Positions 5,856 to 11,754 of a DNA stretch of 11,754 nucleotides are shown here, in pieces. The DNA lies in assembly GCA_031272845.1 (NCBI GenBank), contig JAISTA010000002.1, positions 1 through 11,754 on the forward strand, given 5' to 3'. The first letter of the stretch is position 1. Every line of letters begins with the position of its first letter. Made by a program: the position numbers and the translations under genes. Under the pieces are notes generated by a model. That model ran no database searches, had not been told where the DNA came from, and saw only the letters and a program-made list of their open reading frames with translations. The DNA is from Oscillospiraceae bacterium. Lineage in GTDB: Bacteria > Bacillota > Clostridia > Oscillospirales > Oscillospiraceae.

Positions 5856-8081
5856 TTAATATACAAGCCACGGGTCTTCCGGAACAACAGGTTCTTTTTC
5901 CGAAATTGTTACCGAAAATTCCTTAAACTGTGCCGTTACCGTACAGATTGTTTCTCCGCTAAGATGTACAAGCAAGTCGCCATCCGGTATTGTTGTTTGG
6001 TACGTTTGTGTAGCGTAATATCTTTCCGCTTCCTTCGTCCATACGCCGTTTTCAGCCCAAATCCTTGCGTCGTCGTAGTATTGATATTTCAAATTCGGCA
6101 GCTTTTCGGACTTTAGAGAAAATTTCAGCCCCTTGTCAAGTGCGTACATCTCACCGTCTTTTGTAATTGCAATAACGTTAAGTTTTTTTACATTGCCATA
6201 GAAATAATAGTAATCATTTTCCGGGCTTAGCGAAGTCAGCACCTTCGGTACGGTCTGTTCTTCCCAAGCATTCGGTGCTCGAGCTGGAACCTCACCTATT
6301 TTTTTGCCGTTTTTTGGCACAACATCTCCTAATCCGTCATTAGCTGACTTGCCGGAGCCTTCAACAAACGCAATATGGTCTATATCCCCTATCTTGTCAT
6401 CCGGCAAAATAGGCAAATCTATTGCAGTTCCGATAGGCGGTTCAAAATACTTTACATAATCGTGTACAATAACAGTCAGTTTCTTGCTTAATACGGATGA
6501 TACCGTGAAATTTACAGTACCCGGTCCTATTGTGTGATAATAAGAAGAGTACTGGTAGCTATTTTCCCATGAGGCGTCTTCTAAAACTCCTTCGAATCCA
6601 TCTGCGGTTATTCCATAACCGGTTACCTCAACCTTATCATTTACGCACTCGTCGCCCTTAAAATACGCTATATCAAAAGCCAGCTGTTTGTTTCCAACCC
6701 CCTCCAGTCCACCGTCTGCACGGCGATATTCTCCAATCGGCGTTATCTCAATAACCTCAGGCAAAATATATTTTGCCTTGTCCTCGTCCGCCGCCTCAAA
6801 AAAACCCGGCGCAACAAGCTCAATTCTATCAAAGCTTGAAACTTCATAGGTCTTTATTTTTATACTTTCCCTGAAGCCGTTATATTCAGCATAGAGCGTT
6901 GCTTCTCCAAGTCCCGTAGATTTAACTGTACCGTTTTCATTTACGGTAAAAATCTTTTCGTTGCTTGAACTAAGCTTCGCTTCTCTGCAAAGAAGCGATT
7001 TAATGGTGTTGTCCGAATATACGGCGCGTAATTTCATCTGACGAATCACCTCTCCGCCGCCGTCAGAATAATAGGGAATCAAATACGAGTCGTAATAACT
7101 ATCAGCAATAGCCGGATTCAAATACAGCGCCCGCATTCCGTCCGGGGCTACCTTTGGGTTTTGCCACTGCCTGTTTGCCAGCAGCCCCGCCGTGAGCGCC
7201 ACCGCAATTATTGCCGCCGCGAGAATTATAACGCGGGACGGTTTTTTGAAATTCAGCACGTTTTTAATCCTTGTTTTCATGCCTCCCTCGCCAAAGGCCA
7301 GCGGCGAGGCGTTTAGTATGCGGTGCTTTACCGCAAGCGAGAGTATCGCCATGGAGTAATCCGCCTTGACAGCGGGGCCGAGCTGCTTTATAACGCGCTC
7401 GTCGCAGGACATTTCCATATCCGCGCAGAGCATGACAAACGCCAGCCACGCAAACGGGTTAAACCAGTGCACGCACAAAAGCGCAAAGGCAAAAAGCTTT
7501 ACTATGTGGTCGCGGCGCTTTATGTGCGTCTGCTCGTGCAGCGTGACATAACGCAGCTCTTCTGCGGGCAGGCCGTCCGGGATATGTATTTTCGGGCGGA
7601 AAAAGCCGTACACAAACGGAGTGCGCACGCGGCCGCGCCGGCGCATCAGGCTGATATACGACACAACCGCGTACAAAACCATAACCGCAACGCCGATAAG
7701 CCATACCCGCGCAAAAATGTCCTGCCAGTTAATCGCGTTCTCGATTACAGCGGGAACGGCGGCAGCTTCCTGCGCGGCGGCGGCCCCTGCGGCTCCGGCG
7801 GCATTCACCGCGTCTGTCACAGCGGGAGCGGCGGCGGGCGAAAACGGCTGGGTCAGCGCGTCCGGAATCTGCACCTCTGCAATAGCTTGCGGGATAAACG
7901 AAAATACGCTTTTCAGATTGATCGGCACTGCCATGCGGATACCCGCAATCGCCCACAGAACGTAGCTCACCCATTTCGGCGCGCGAAGCTTCTTTAATAT
8001 AAGCCGCGCGGCTGCCAGAACCGCTATTATAAATGAAGCGGTTATGCTCATACTCAAAACTGTTTGGAAAATGCTATTCAT
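5856..8081 (-). CDS. BlaR1/MecR1-like M56 membrane metalloprotease with novel ectodomain
   Basis: A 741-aa sensor protease. In BlaR1/MecR1 systems an M56 protein senses an external signal and its cytosolic zinc protease activity leads to loss of the BlaI/MecI repressor. Seen here: helices at about 8-30, 36-56, 122-146 and 283-302; zinc motif HEQTH (H182, E183, H186) with a likely third ligand in MEMSCDE (E223). An Ala-rich loop (about 83-112) lies between helices 2 and 3. The region after helix 4 (about 303-741) is predicted extracellular. It lacks the penicillin-binding SxxK-type sensor layout I would expect of BlaR1 and instead has a BIG2-like segment (about 350-412, including FTVNENGTVKSTGLGEATLY) followed by further beta-rich sequence. 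The start is the ATG at 8081, with GGGAGG 9 nt upstream; an earlier in-frame ATG at 8108 lies inside the repressor gene. It overlaps the repressor gene by 8 nt (ATGAATAG), implying coupled translation. The bound signal is unknown. Confidence 0.9.
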   Translation of the reverse strand: MNSIFQTVLSMSITASFIIAVLAAARLILKKLRAPKWVSYVLWAIAGIRMAVPINLKSVFSFIPQAIAEVQIPDALTQPFSPAAAPAVTDAVNAAGAAGAAAAQEAAAVPAVIENAINWQDIFARVWLIGVAVMVLYAVVSYISLMRRRGRVRTPFVYGFFRPKIHIPDGLPAEELRYVTLHEQTHIKRRDHIVKLFAFALLCVHWFNPFAWLAFVMLCADMEMSCDERVIKQLGPAVKADYSMAILSLAVKHRILNASPLAFGEGGMKTRIKNVLNFKKPSRVIILAAAIIAVALTAGLLANRQWQNPKVAPDGMRALYLNPAIADSYYDSYLIPYYSDGGGEVIRQMKLRAVYSDNTIKSLLCREAKLSSSNEKIFTVNENGTVKSTGLGEATLYAEYNGFRESIKIKTYEVSSFDRIELVAPGFFEAADEDKAKYILPEVIEITPIGEYRRADGGLEGVGNKQLAFDIAYFKGDECVNDKVEVTGYGITADGFEGVLEDASWENSYQYSSYYHTIGPGTVNFTVSSVLSKKLTVIVHDYVKYFEPPIGTAIDLPILPDDKIGDIDHIAFVEGSGKSANDGLGDVVPKNGKKIGEVPARAPNAWEEQTVPKVLTSLSPENDYYYFYGNVKKLNVIAITKDGEMYALDKGLKFSLKSEKLPNLKYQYYDDARIWAENGVWTKEAERYYATQTYQTTIPDGDLLVHLSGETICTVTAQFKEFSVTISEKEPVVPEDPWLVY

Positions 8082-8448
8082 TGCCTGCTTCCTCCCTGTA
8101 TTTTTCAATCAGATTACGGATTTCCTCGGCCTGCCTGCCGGAAAGTCTGCTTGTTCCGACAAAGGCGGCGATAAATTTCGGCAAGCTGCCGCCGAAGGAA
8201 TCGTCTATAAAGTCGCGGCACTGCCTTGCGGCCAAGTCCTCTTTACTAAGCAGCACCGTGACGCGGGCGCTGTCGTTTCTGAAAAGCCCCTTGTCGCACA
8301 GCTTTTTCAGGATGGTGTACGTTGTGGATTTTGCCCAGTCAAGCTCGCGTTTGCACAGCTCCACAAGCTCCGGCGAGGGCACGGGCGCGTTTGCCCACAC
8401 AATTTCGGCAAGGCGCGCCTCCGCGTCTGTCAGTCTAAGCTCAGCCAT
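8074..8448 (-). CDS. BlaI/MecI/CopY-family transcriptional repressor
   Basis: A 124-aa winged-helix repressor (penicillinase repressor family). The N-terminal wHTH (about 5-70) includes the recognition segment WAKSTTYTILKKLCDKGL (38-55); a C-terminal helical dimerisation part follows (about 72-122). If aligned with staphylococcal BlaI, the Asn-Phe bond cut on induction corresponds to A95-F96 in FIAAFVG, so cleavage specificity may differ. The start is the ATG at 8448-8446: GGAG ends 9 nt before it, whereas an ATG three codons upstream (8457) directly abuts that GGAG and could not use it. It is transcribed first in the operon with the M56 protease. Two dyads over its own promoter imply autorepression. 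Ligand and regulon are not shown by sequence; beta-lactam resistance should not be assumed because no beta-lactamase gene is present here. Confidence 0.92.
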   Translation of the reverse strand: MAELRLTDAEARLAEIVWANAPVPSPELVELCKRELDWAKSTTYTILKKLCDKGLFRNDSARVTVLLSKEDLAARQCRDFIDDSFGGSLPKFIAAFVGTSRLSGRQAEEIRNLIEKYREEAGNE

Positions 8449-8473
8449 ATGAATCATCTCCGTTCGCGCAGTT

Positions 8474-8494
8474 TAGTCTATGTTTATTAGACTA
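8474..8494. promoter_or_regulatory. Operator dyad 1 of the BlaI-like repressor
   Basis: TAGTCTA, 7-bp spacer, TAGACTA: a perfect 7+7 inverted repeat. It covers the predicted transcription start and early leader of the minus-strand repressor promoter. It shares arm sequence and spacer length with the second dyad 25 bp away (centre to centre), which supports a real cooperative operator. Confidence 0.75.
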
Positions 8495-8498
8495 GGCA

Positions 8499-8519
8499 CA
8501 GTCTATCACATTTAGACCA
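8499..8519. promoter_or_regulatory. Operator dyad 2, over the repressor -10 and spacer
   Basis: cAGTCTA, 7-bp spacer, TAGACca: the inner GTCTA/TAGAC arms are perfect and the geometry equals dyad 1. The left half-site is the -10 box itself (read as TAGACT on the minus strand), so repressor and RNA polymerase would compete directly. Confidence 0.72.
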
Positions 8520-8528
8520 GCTTGTCAA
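8500..8528 (-). promoter_or_regulatory. Promoter of the repressor/M56 sensor operon
   Basis: On the minus strand a perfect TTGACA (8528-8523) is followed after exactly 17 bp by TAGACT (8505-8500), a 4/6 match to TATAAT. The predicted start is near 8493, inside operator dyad 1, giving a leader of about 45 nt. Confidence 0.75.
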
Positions 8529-8578
8529 TAGGCAAAATAAATTTTTTTTCGACAGACGCAAAACCGCGCCCGGCTCTC

Positions 8579-8606
8579 TTGACAACGAAATTTTATATGC
8601 TATAAT
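8579..8606 (+). promoter_or_regulatory. Strong divergent promoter of the glutamate synthase operon
   Basis: Perfect TTGACA (8579-8584) and perfect TATAAT (8601-8606) with a 16-bp spacer and an extended -10 element (TGC directly before TATAAT). The predicted start is near 8613, leaving a leader of about 77 nt. Confidence 0.85.
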
Positions 8607-8607
8607 A

Positions 8608-8614
8608 TAGACTA
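8608..8614. promoter_or_regulatory. Isolated TAGACTA half-site at the glutamate synthase start point
   Basis: The 7-mer is identical to the right arm of operator dyad 1. It lies between the -10 box and the predicted transcription start of the plus-strand operon. No matching TAGTCTA lies 7 bp to its left (the sequence there is TATATGC), so it is only a half-site. Confidence 0.45.
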
Positions 8615-8615
8615 G

Positions 8616-8636
8616 AGTGTGGCGCGCCGCCGCACT
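8616..8636 (+). promoter_or_regulatory. 5'-terminal hairpin in the glutamate synthase leader
   Basis: AGTGTGGCG and CGCCGCACT form a 9-bp stem (one G-U pair) with a CGC loop, starting about 3 nt from the predicted transcript 5' end and followed by GTTTTATG. It could stabilise the mRNA or act as a leader terminator; the U-run has only four bases. Confidence 0.45.
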
Positions 8637-8643
8637 GTTTTAT

Positions 8644-8665
8644 GCAGTAATTTCCGCAGTAATTT
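8644..8665 (+). repeat. Tandem GCAGTAATTT repeat in the leader
   Basis: The 10-mer occurs at 8644-8653 and 8656-8665, separated by CC, in the untranslated leader just before the amidotransferase gene. The first copy sits within ATGCAGTAA, a two-codon open frame. Function unknown. Confidence 0.4.
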
Positions 8666-8689
8666 TGAAACTATCGGTAACAATCTTCC

Positions 8690-9853
8690 ATGAACAACAT
8701 TTCAACCGCAATAAAAAACGGCGGCACGGCGAAATTCGCCGAAGCCGCCGCGCTTGAGGGCTCGTTCCGCAATCCGTCCGGATGCGCGATATCCGGCATT
8801 TTCTCGAAAACGGGAAAGCTGATGAGCGGCGAATCCATAATTCAGTCTATTGAAATAATGCACGAGCGCTCAAACGGTCTCGGCGGCGGCTTTGCCGCTT
8901 ACGGTATTTACCCCGAGCATAAGTCCAAATACGCCCTGCATATTTTCCACAACGACATCAGCGCAAAGATTGAGACGGAAAAATATCTTGAAGAGACCTT
9001 TGAAATTTCCGCCTCGTCAACAATCCCGACGCAGGCGGTCCCCGGCATTGACCAGGGACCGCTGATTTGGCGCTATTTCGCGACGCCGCGCCGCGACAAG
9101 CTGCGCGGCTCCCAGCAGGATGAACGCGAATTTACCGCGCGCGCGGTGTTTCACATAAACCAGGGCATAGACGGCAGCTTTGTGTTCTCGTCCGGCAAAA
9201 ACATGGGCGTTTTCAAGGCCGTCGGCTATCCTGAGGATGTCGGCAGGTTCTACAGGCTGTCAGACTACGAGGGGTACTGCTTCACGGCACACGGCCGGTA
9301 CCCGACAAACACGCCCGGCTGGTGGGGCGGAGCGCACCCGTTTTCGCTGCTGGACACAACGGTCGTTCACAACGGCGAAATTTCGAGCTATGACGCGAAC
9401 CGCCGCTCAATCGAGATGTACGGCTATCCGTGCACGCTCCAGACGGATACGGAGGTCATCGCGTACATAATAGACTATTTGTCGAGACGGCGCGGACTGA
9501 CCTTTGAGGAAATCTGCCGCGTAACGGCGGCTCCGTTCTGGTCGGAGATCGCAAAAATGCCGGAGGACGAGCGAAAGGAGTATGAATTTTTGCGCACGGT
9601 ATTCTCGCCCTACCTTATAACGGGTCCGTTTTCGATTCTCGTCGGCTTTACCGGCGGCATGATGGCGCTGAACGACAGGCTGAAGCTAAGAAGCATGGTC
9701 GCGGCGGAAAAGGGAGACCTTTTATACTGCTCAAGCGAGGAATCCGCGATTCGGCTGATTGAGCCCGACCTTGACAGGGTTTGGGCGCCCTCCGGCGGCG
9801 AGTGCGTTATCGCGCGGCTGGAAAAAGACGCTTATAAGCGCATTTACGGTTAA
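8690..9853 (+). CDS. Glutamate synthase amidotransferase subunit (class II GATase)
   Basis: A 387-aa Ntn-type glutamine amidotransferase, the stand-alone equivalent of the GltB N-terminal domain in archaeal-type glutamate synthases. It would hydrolyse glutamine and deliver ammonia to the FMN subunit encoded next. Motifs: candidate nucleophile C32 in PSGCAISGIF; HGRYPTN (201-207) with R203; HNGE (227-230); TDTEV (252-256); and SSEESAIR (348-355). Class II enzymes need the Cys at the N terminus, so a 31-residue propeptide must be removed, as happens in large-subunit GltB. The ATG at 8690 is the first possible start because an in-frame TAA lies at 8678-8680, yet no convincing Shine-Dalgarno precedes it (GGTAACAATCTTCC). 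It is the first gene of the plus-strand operon, 23 nt before the FMN subunit. Confidence 0.9.
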   Translation: MNNISTAIKNGGTAKFAEAAALEGSFRNPSGCAISGIFSKTGKLMSGESIIQSIEIMHERSNGLGGGFAAYGIYPEHKSKYALHIFHNDISAKIETEKYLEETFEISASSTIPTQAVPGIDQGPLIWRYFATPRRDKLRGSQQDEREFTARAVFHINQGIDGSFVFSSGKNMGVFKAVGYPEDVGRFYRLSDYEGYCFTAHGRYPTNTPGWWGGAHPFSLLDTTVVHNGEISSYDANRRSIEMYGYPCTLQTDTEVIAYIIDYLSRRRGLTFEEICRVTAAPFWSEIAKMPEDERKEYEFLRTVFSPYLITGPFSILVGFTGGMMALNDRLKLRSMVAAEKGDLLYCSSEESAIRLIEPDLDRVWAPSGGECVIARLEKDAYKRIYG

Positions 9854-9876
9854 AGTAACTCAGGAGTACACACAAA

Positions 9877-11388
9877 TTGAGCTTAAATTATATATATCCG
9901 GAATCAGAAGTTATCCGGAATTACGATAAGTGCATATGCTGCCGCGCCTGTGAGCGCCAATGCGCAAACGAGGTGCACGAATACCTTGAAGAAGCGGACA
10001 AAATGATCGCGGATGACGCGAAGTGCGTCGACTGCCACCGCTGCGTTTCAATCTGTCCCGTGCGCGCGCTGAAAATTGTGCCGACGGACCATGACTTTAA
10101 GAAAAACACCTCGTGGAAGAAAAAGGATATTTATGAGGTTTACAAGCAGGCGGATTCCGGCGGAGTTCTGCTGTCTTCTATGGGCAACCCGAACGAATTC
10201 CCGGTGTATTGGGACAAAATCCTGCTTAACGCCTCGCAGGTCACAAACCCGTCTATCGACCCGCTGCGCGAGCCTATGGAAACAACTGTTTTCCTCGGCG
10301 CAAAGGCTGAGGAATTAACGCGCGGCGAAAACGGCAAGCTTATACCAATAACGTCGCCGCAGCTGAAGCTTGACCTGCCCGTGATGTTTTCCGCGATGAG
10401 CTACGGCTCTATCTCGTATAACGCGCACGAAAGCCTGGCGCGCGCCTCACAGGAGGCGGGAACCTTTTACAACACCGGCGAGGGCGGACTGCACGAGGAC
10501 TTTTACAAATACGGCGGCAACACAATCGTTCAGGTCGCGTCGGGACGCTTCGGCGTTCACCGCGAGTATTTGGAGACTGCCGCCGCGATTGAGATTAAAA
10601 TGGGTCAGGGCGCAAAGCCCGGTATCGGCGGACATCTTCCCGGCAAAAAGGTCGGGCCGGACGTTTCGCGCACACGTATGATTCCTGAGGGCACGGACGC
10701 AATATCCCCTGCCCCGCACCACGATATTTACTCGATTGAGGATTTGCGCCAGCTGGTCTTCTCTCTAAAGGAAGCGACGGCCTATAAAAAGCCCGTTATC
10801 GTAAAGATCGCGGCGGTGCACAACGTCGCGGCGATCGCCTCCGGTATCGCGCGAAGCGGCGCGGATATTGTCGCGATAGACGGCTTTCGCGGCGGCACCG
10901 GCGCTGCTCCGACGAGAATCCGCGACAATGTCGGCATCCCGATTGAGGTCGCGCTCGCACAGGTGGACAGCCGTCTGCGTGACGAGGGTATCCGCGATAA
11001 AATTTCAGTCGTCGCGGCAGGCTCAATTCGCTCCTCGGCGGACGTTATTAAGGCCGTCGCGCTCGGCGCGGACGCGGTGTATATAGGAACCTCGGCGTTG
11101 CTCGCGCTCGGGTGCCACCTCTGCCGCACGTGCAATCAGGGCAAGTGCAACTGGGGTATCGCGACGCAGCGTCCGGATTTAGTCAAGCGCCTGAACCCCG
11201 ACATCGGCTACAAGCGCCTTGTGAATCTGATGACCGCGTGGAAGCACGAGATTGAAGAAATGATGGGCGGTATGGGCATAAACTCAATCGAGGCACTGCG
11301 CGGAAACCGCCTTATGCTGCGCGGCGTCGGCCTGACCGACGTTGAACTGCGTATGCTGGGCATAAAGCACGCCGGAGAGTCGGCGTAA
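9877..11388 (+). CDS. Ferredoxin-fused FMN glutamate synthase subunit (archaeal-type GltB)
   Basis: A 503-aa protein that would form glutamate from 2-oxoglutarate and ammonia on FMN. The N-terminal ferredoxin module has two [4Fe-4S] sets: C19-x2-C22-x2-C25-x3-C29 and C50-x2-C53-x2-C56-x3-C60-P. The FMN barrel (about 110-480) shows MSYGSIS (174-180), NTGEGG (199-204), KMGQGAKPGIGG (241-252), DGFRGGTGAAP (335-345) and AAGSIRS (380-386). An Fe-S cysteine cluster C413, C416, C419, C424 lies in CHLCRTCNQGKC. The start is TTG (9877), chosen for CAGGAG 10 nt upstream; the first in-frame ATG is inside the ferredoxin module. Neither the GXGXG C-terminal domain nor a GltD-like NADPH reductase is encoded alongside, so electrons may come from ferredoxin through the fused module and missing parts may be encoded elsewhere. 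Confidence 0.92.
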   Translation: MSLNYIYPESEVIRNYDKCICCRACERQCANEVHEYLEEADKMIADDAKCVDCHRCVSICPVRALKIVPTDHDFKKNTSWKKKDIYEVYKQADSGGVLLSSMGNPNEFPVYWDKILLNASQVTNPSIDPLREPMETTVFLGAKAEELTRGENGKLIPITSPQLKLDLPVMFSAMSYGSISYNAHESLARASQEAGTFYNTGEGGLHEDFYKYGGNTIVQVASGRFGVHREYLETAAAIEIKMGQGAKPGIGGHLPGKKVGPDVSRTRMIPEGTDAISPAPHHDIYSIEDLRQLVFSLKEATAYKKPVIVKIAAVHNVAAIASGIARSGADIVAIDGFRGGTGAAPTRIRDNVGIPIEVALAQVDSRLRDEGIRDKISVVAAGSIRSSADVIKAVALGADAVYIGTSALLALGCHLCRTCNQGKCNWGIATQRPDLVKRLNPDIGYKRLVNLMTAWKHEIEEMMGGMGINSIEALRGNRLMLRGVGLTDVELRMLGIKHAGESA

Positions 11389-11456
11389 GCGGGCAAAGCC
11401 TGCCGCGTCCGCACAAAAACAGTGCCGGCGCACACGAAAATAAAGGAACTTAAACA

Positions 11457-11754
11457 ATGCTAACTGCGATAGTCGGAACAAATTGGGGAGACGAGGGAAA
11501 GGGTCGTATGGTCGACCTTCTCGGCTGTGACTACGACATAATTGTCCGCTATCAGGGCGGGAACAACGCGGGGCATACCGTTATAAACGAGCGCGGCGAG
11601 TTCGTGCTGAACCTGCTGCCCTCCGGAATTCTGCGGCACAACACGGTGAATGTTCTCGGCACTGGAATGATAATCGACATCGCGCATTTGTGGGGCGAGA
11701 TTGAAAAGCTCTCGGCGGCGGGACTTGAAATCACGCCAAACAACCTCAAAATCA
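11457..11754 (+). CDS. purA: Adenylosuccinate synthetase, 5' part (runs off window)
   Basis: The first 99 residues of PurA, which joins IMP and aspartate using GTP in the first committed step to AMP. The phosphate-binding loop GTNWGDEGKGR (7-17) contains the expected catalytic Asp (D12) and Lys15, and GGNNAGHTV (34-42) contains the catalytic His (H40). Family members usually have K rather than R at position 17. ATG start with AAAGGAA ending 8-9 nt upstream. The 68-nt gap to the glutamate synthase gene shows no convincing terminator, so purA may be co-transcribed with it. The gene is cut by the window end. Confidence 0.93.
   Translation, partial: MLTAIVGTNWGDEGKGRMVDLLGCDYDIIVRYQGGNNAGHTVINERGEFVLNLLPSGILRHNTVNVLGTGMIIDIAHLWGEIEKLSAAGLEITPNNLKI

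Noticed and set aside
7323..7997. 224-codon plus-strand frame opposite the M56 protease
   Set aside because: Antisense to the HEQTH protease domain; Arg/His-rich shadow translation.
8074..8448. Beta-lactam resistance locus
   Set aside because: A BlaI/M56 pair alone does not show this: no beta-lactamase or PBP2a gene is in the window and the sensor lacks the expected penicillin-binding domain.
11389..11456. Terminator between the glutamate synthase and purA genes
   Set aside because: Only a weak GGCA/TGCC pairing is present and no U-run follows, so read-through is more likely.

Overview
The window looks like chromosomal DNA of an anaerobic Firmicute of the class Clostridia, most likely a gut Oscillospiraceae/Ruminococcaceae-type organism. 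This is inferred from Shine-Dalgarno-led genes with several TTG starts, a BlaI/BlaR1-type pair, a split archaeal-type glutamate synthase fused to a ferredoxin module, and an anaerobic Old-Yellow-Enzyme/Fe-S/FAD reductase. Coding DNA is fairly G+C rich, with two obvious AT-rich exceptions. No rRNA, tRNA, CRISPR array or insertion sequence was seen.

Left part (1-3479): after a gene-poor edge comes a perfect 20-bp terminator hairpin (204-250) and an AT-rich stretch that looks like the 3' stub of a lost minus-strand gene (278-400). Next is a compact minus-strand operon, in transcription order: sliding clamp dnaN, a YmdB-type metallophosphoesterase, a 75-aa four-cysteine protein and a CPBP intramembrane protease. 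Gaps are 3, 28 and 23 nt, and two of the genes start with TTG.

Middle (3480-8448): a 668-aa OYE/[4Fe-4S]/FAD oxidoreductase on the minus strand has its own sigma-A-like promoter. Upstream of it, separated by a clear terminator, lies an overlapping minus-strand pair: a BlaI-type repressor and a 741-aa M56 (BlaR1/MecR1-like) membrane metalloprotease. The ectodomain of this sensor is not the penicillin-binding domain of classical BlaR1. It is about 440 residues, contains a BIG2-like stretch, and its DNA becomes markedly AT-richer right after the last membrane helix.

Right part (8449-11754): the blaI-like gene is divergent from a plus-strand operon. That operon encodes a class-II glutamine amidotransferase with a predicted propeptide, a 2x[4Fe-4S]-ferredoxin/FMN glutamate synthase subunit, and the 5' end of purA. 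The 241-bp divergent region holds two matching dyads (TAGTCTA-N7-TAGACTA type) over the repressor promoter and a third TAGACTA half-site at the predicted start point of the glutamate synthase promoter. This suggests the membrane sensor pair may control both its own operon and nitrogen assimilation/purine genes. That circuit, with a novel sensor domain and a possible glutamate-synthase target, is the most interesting thing in the window.
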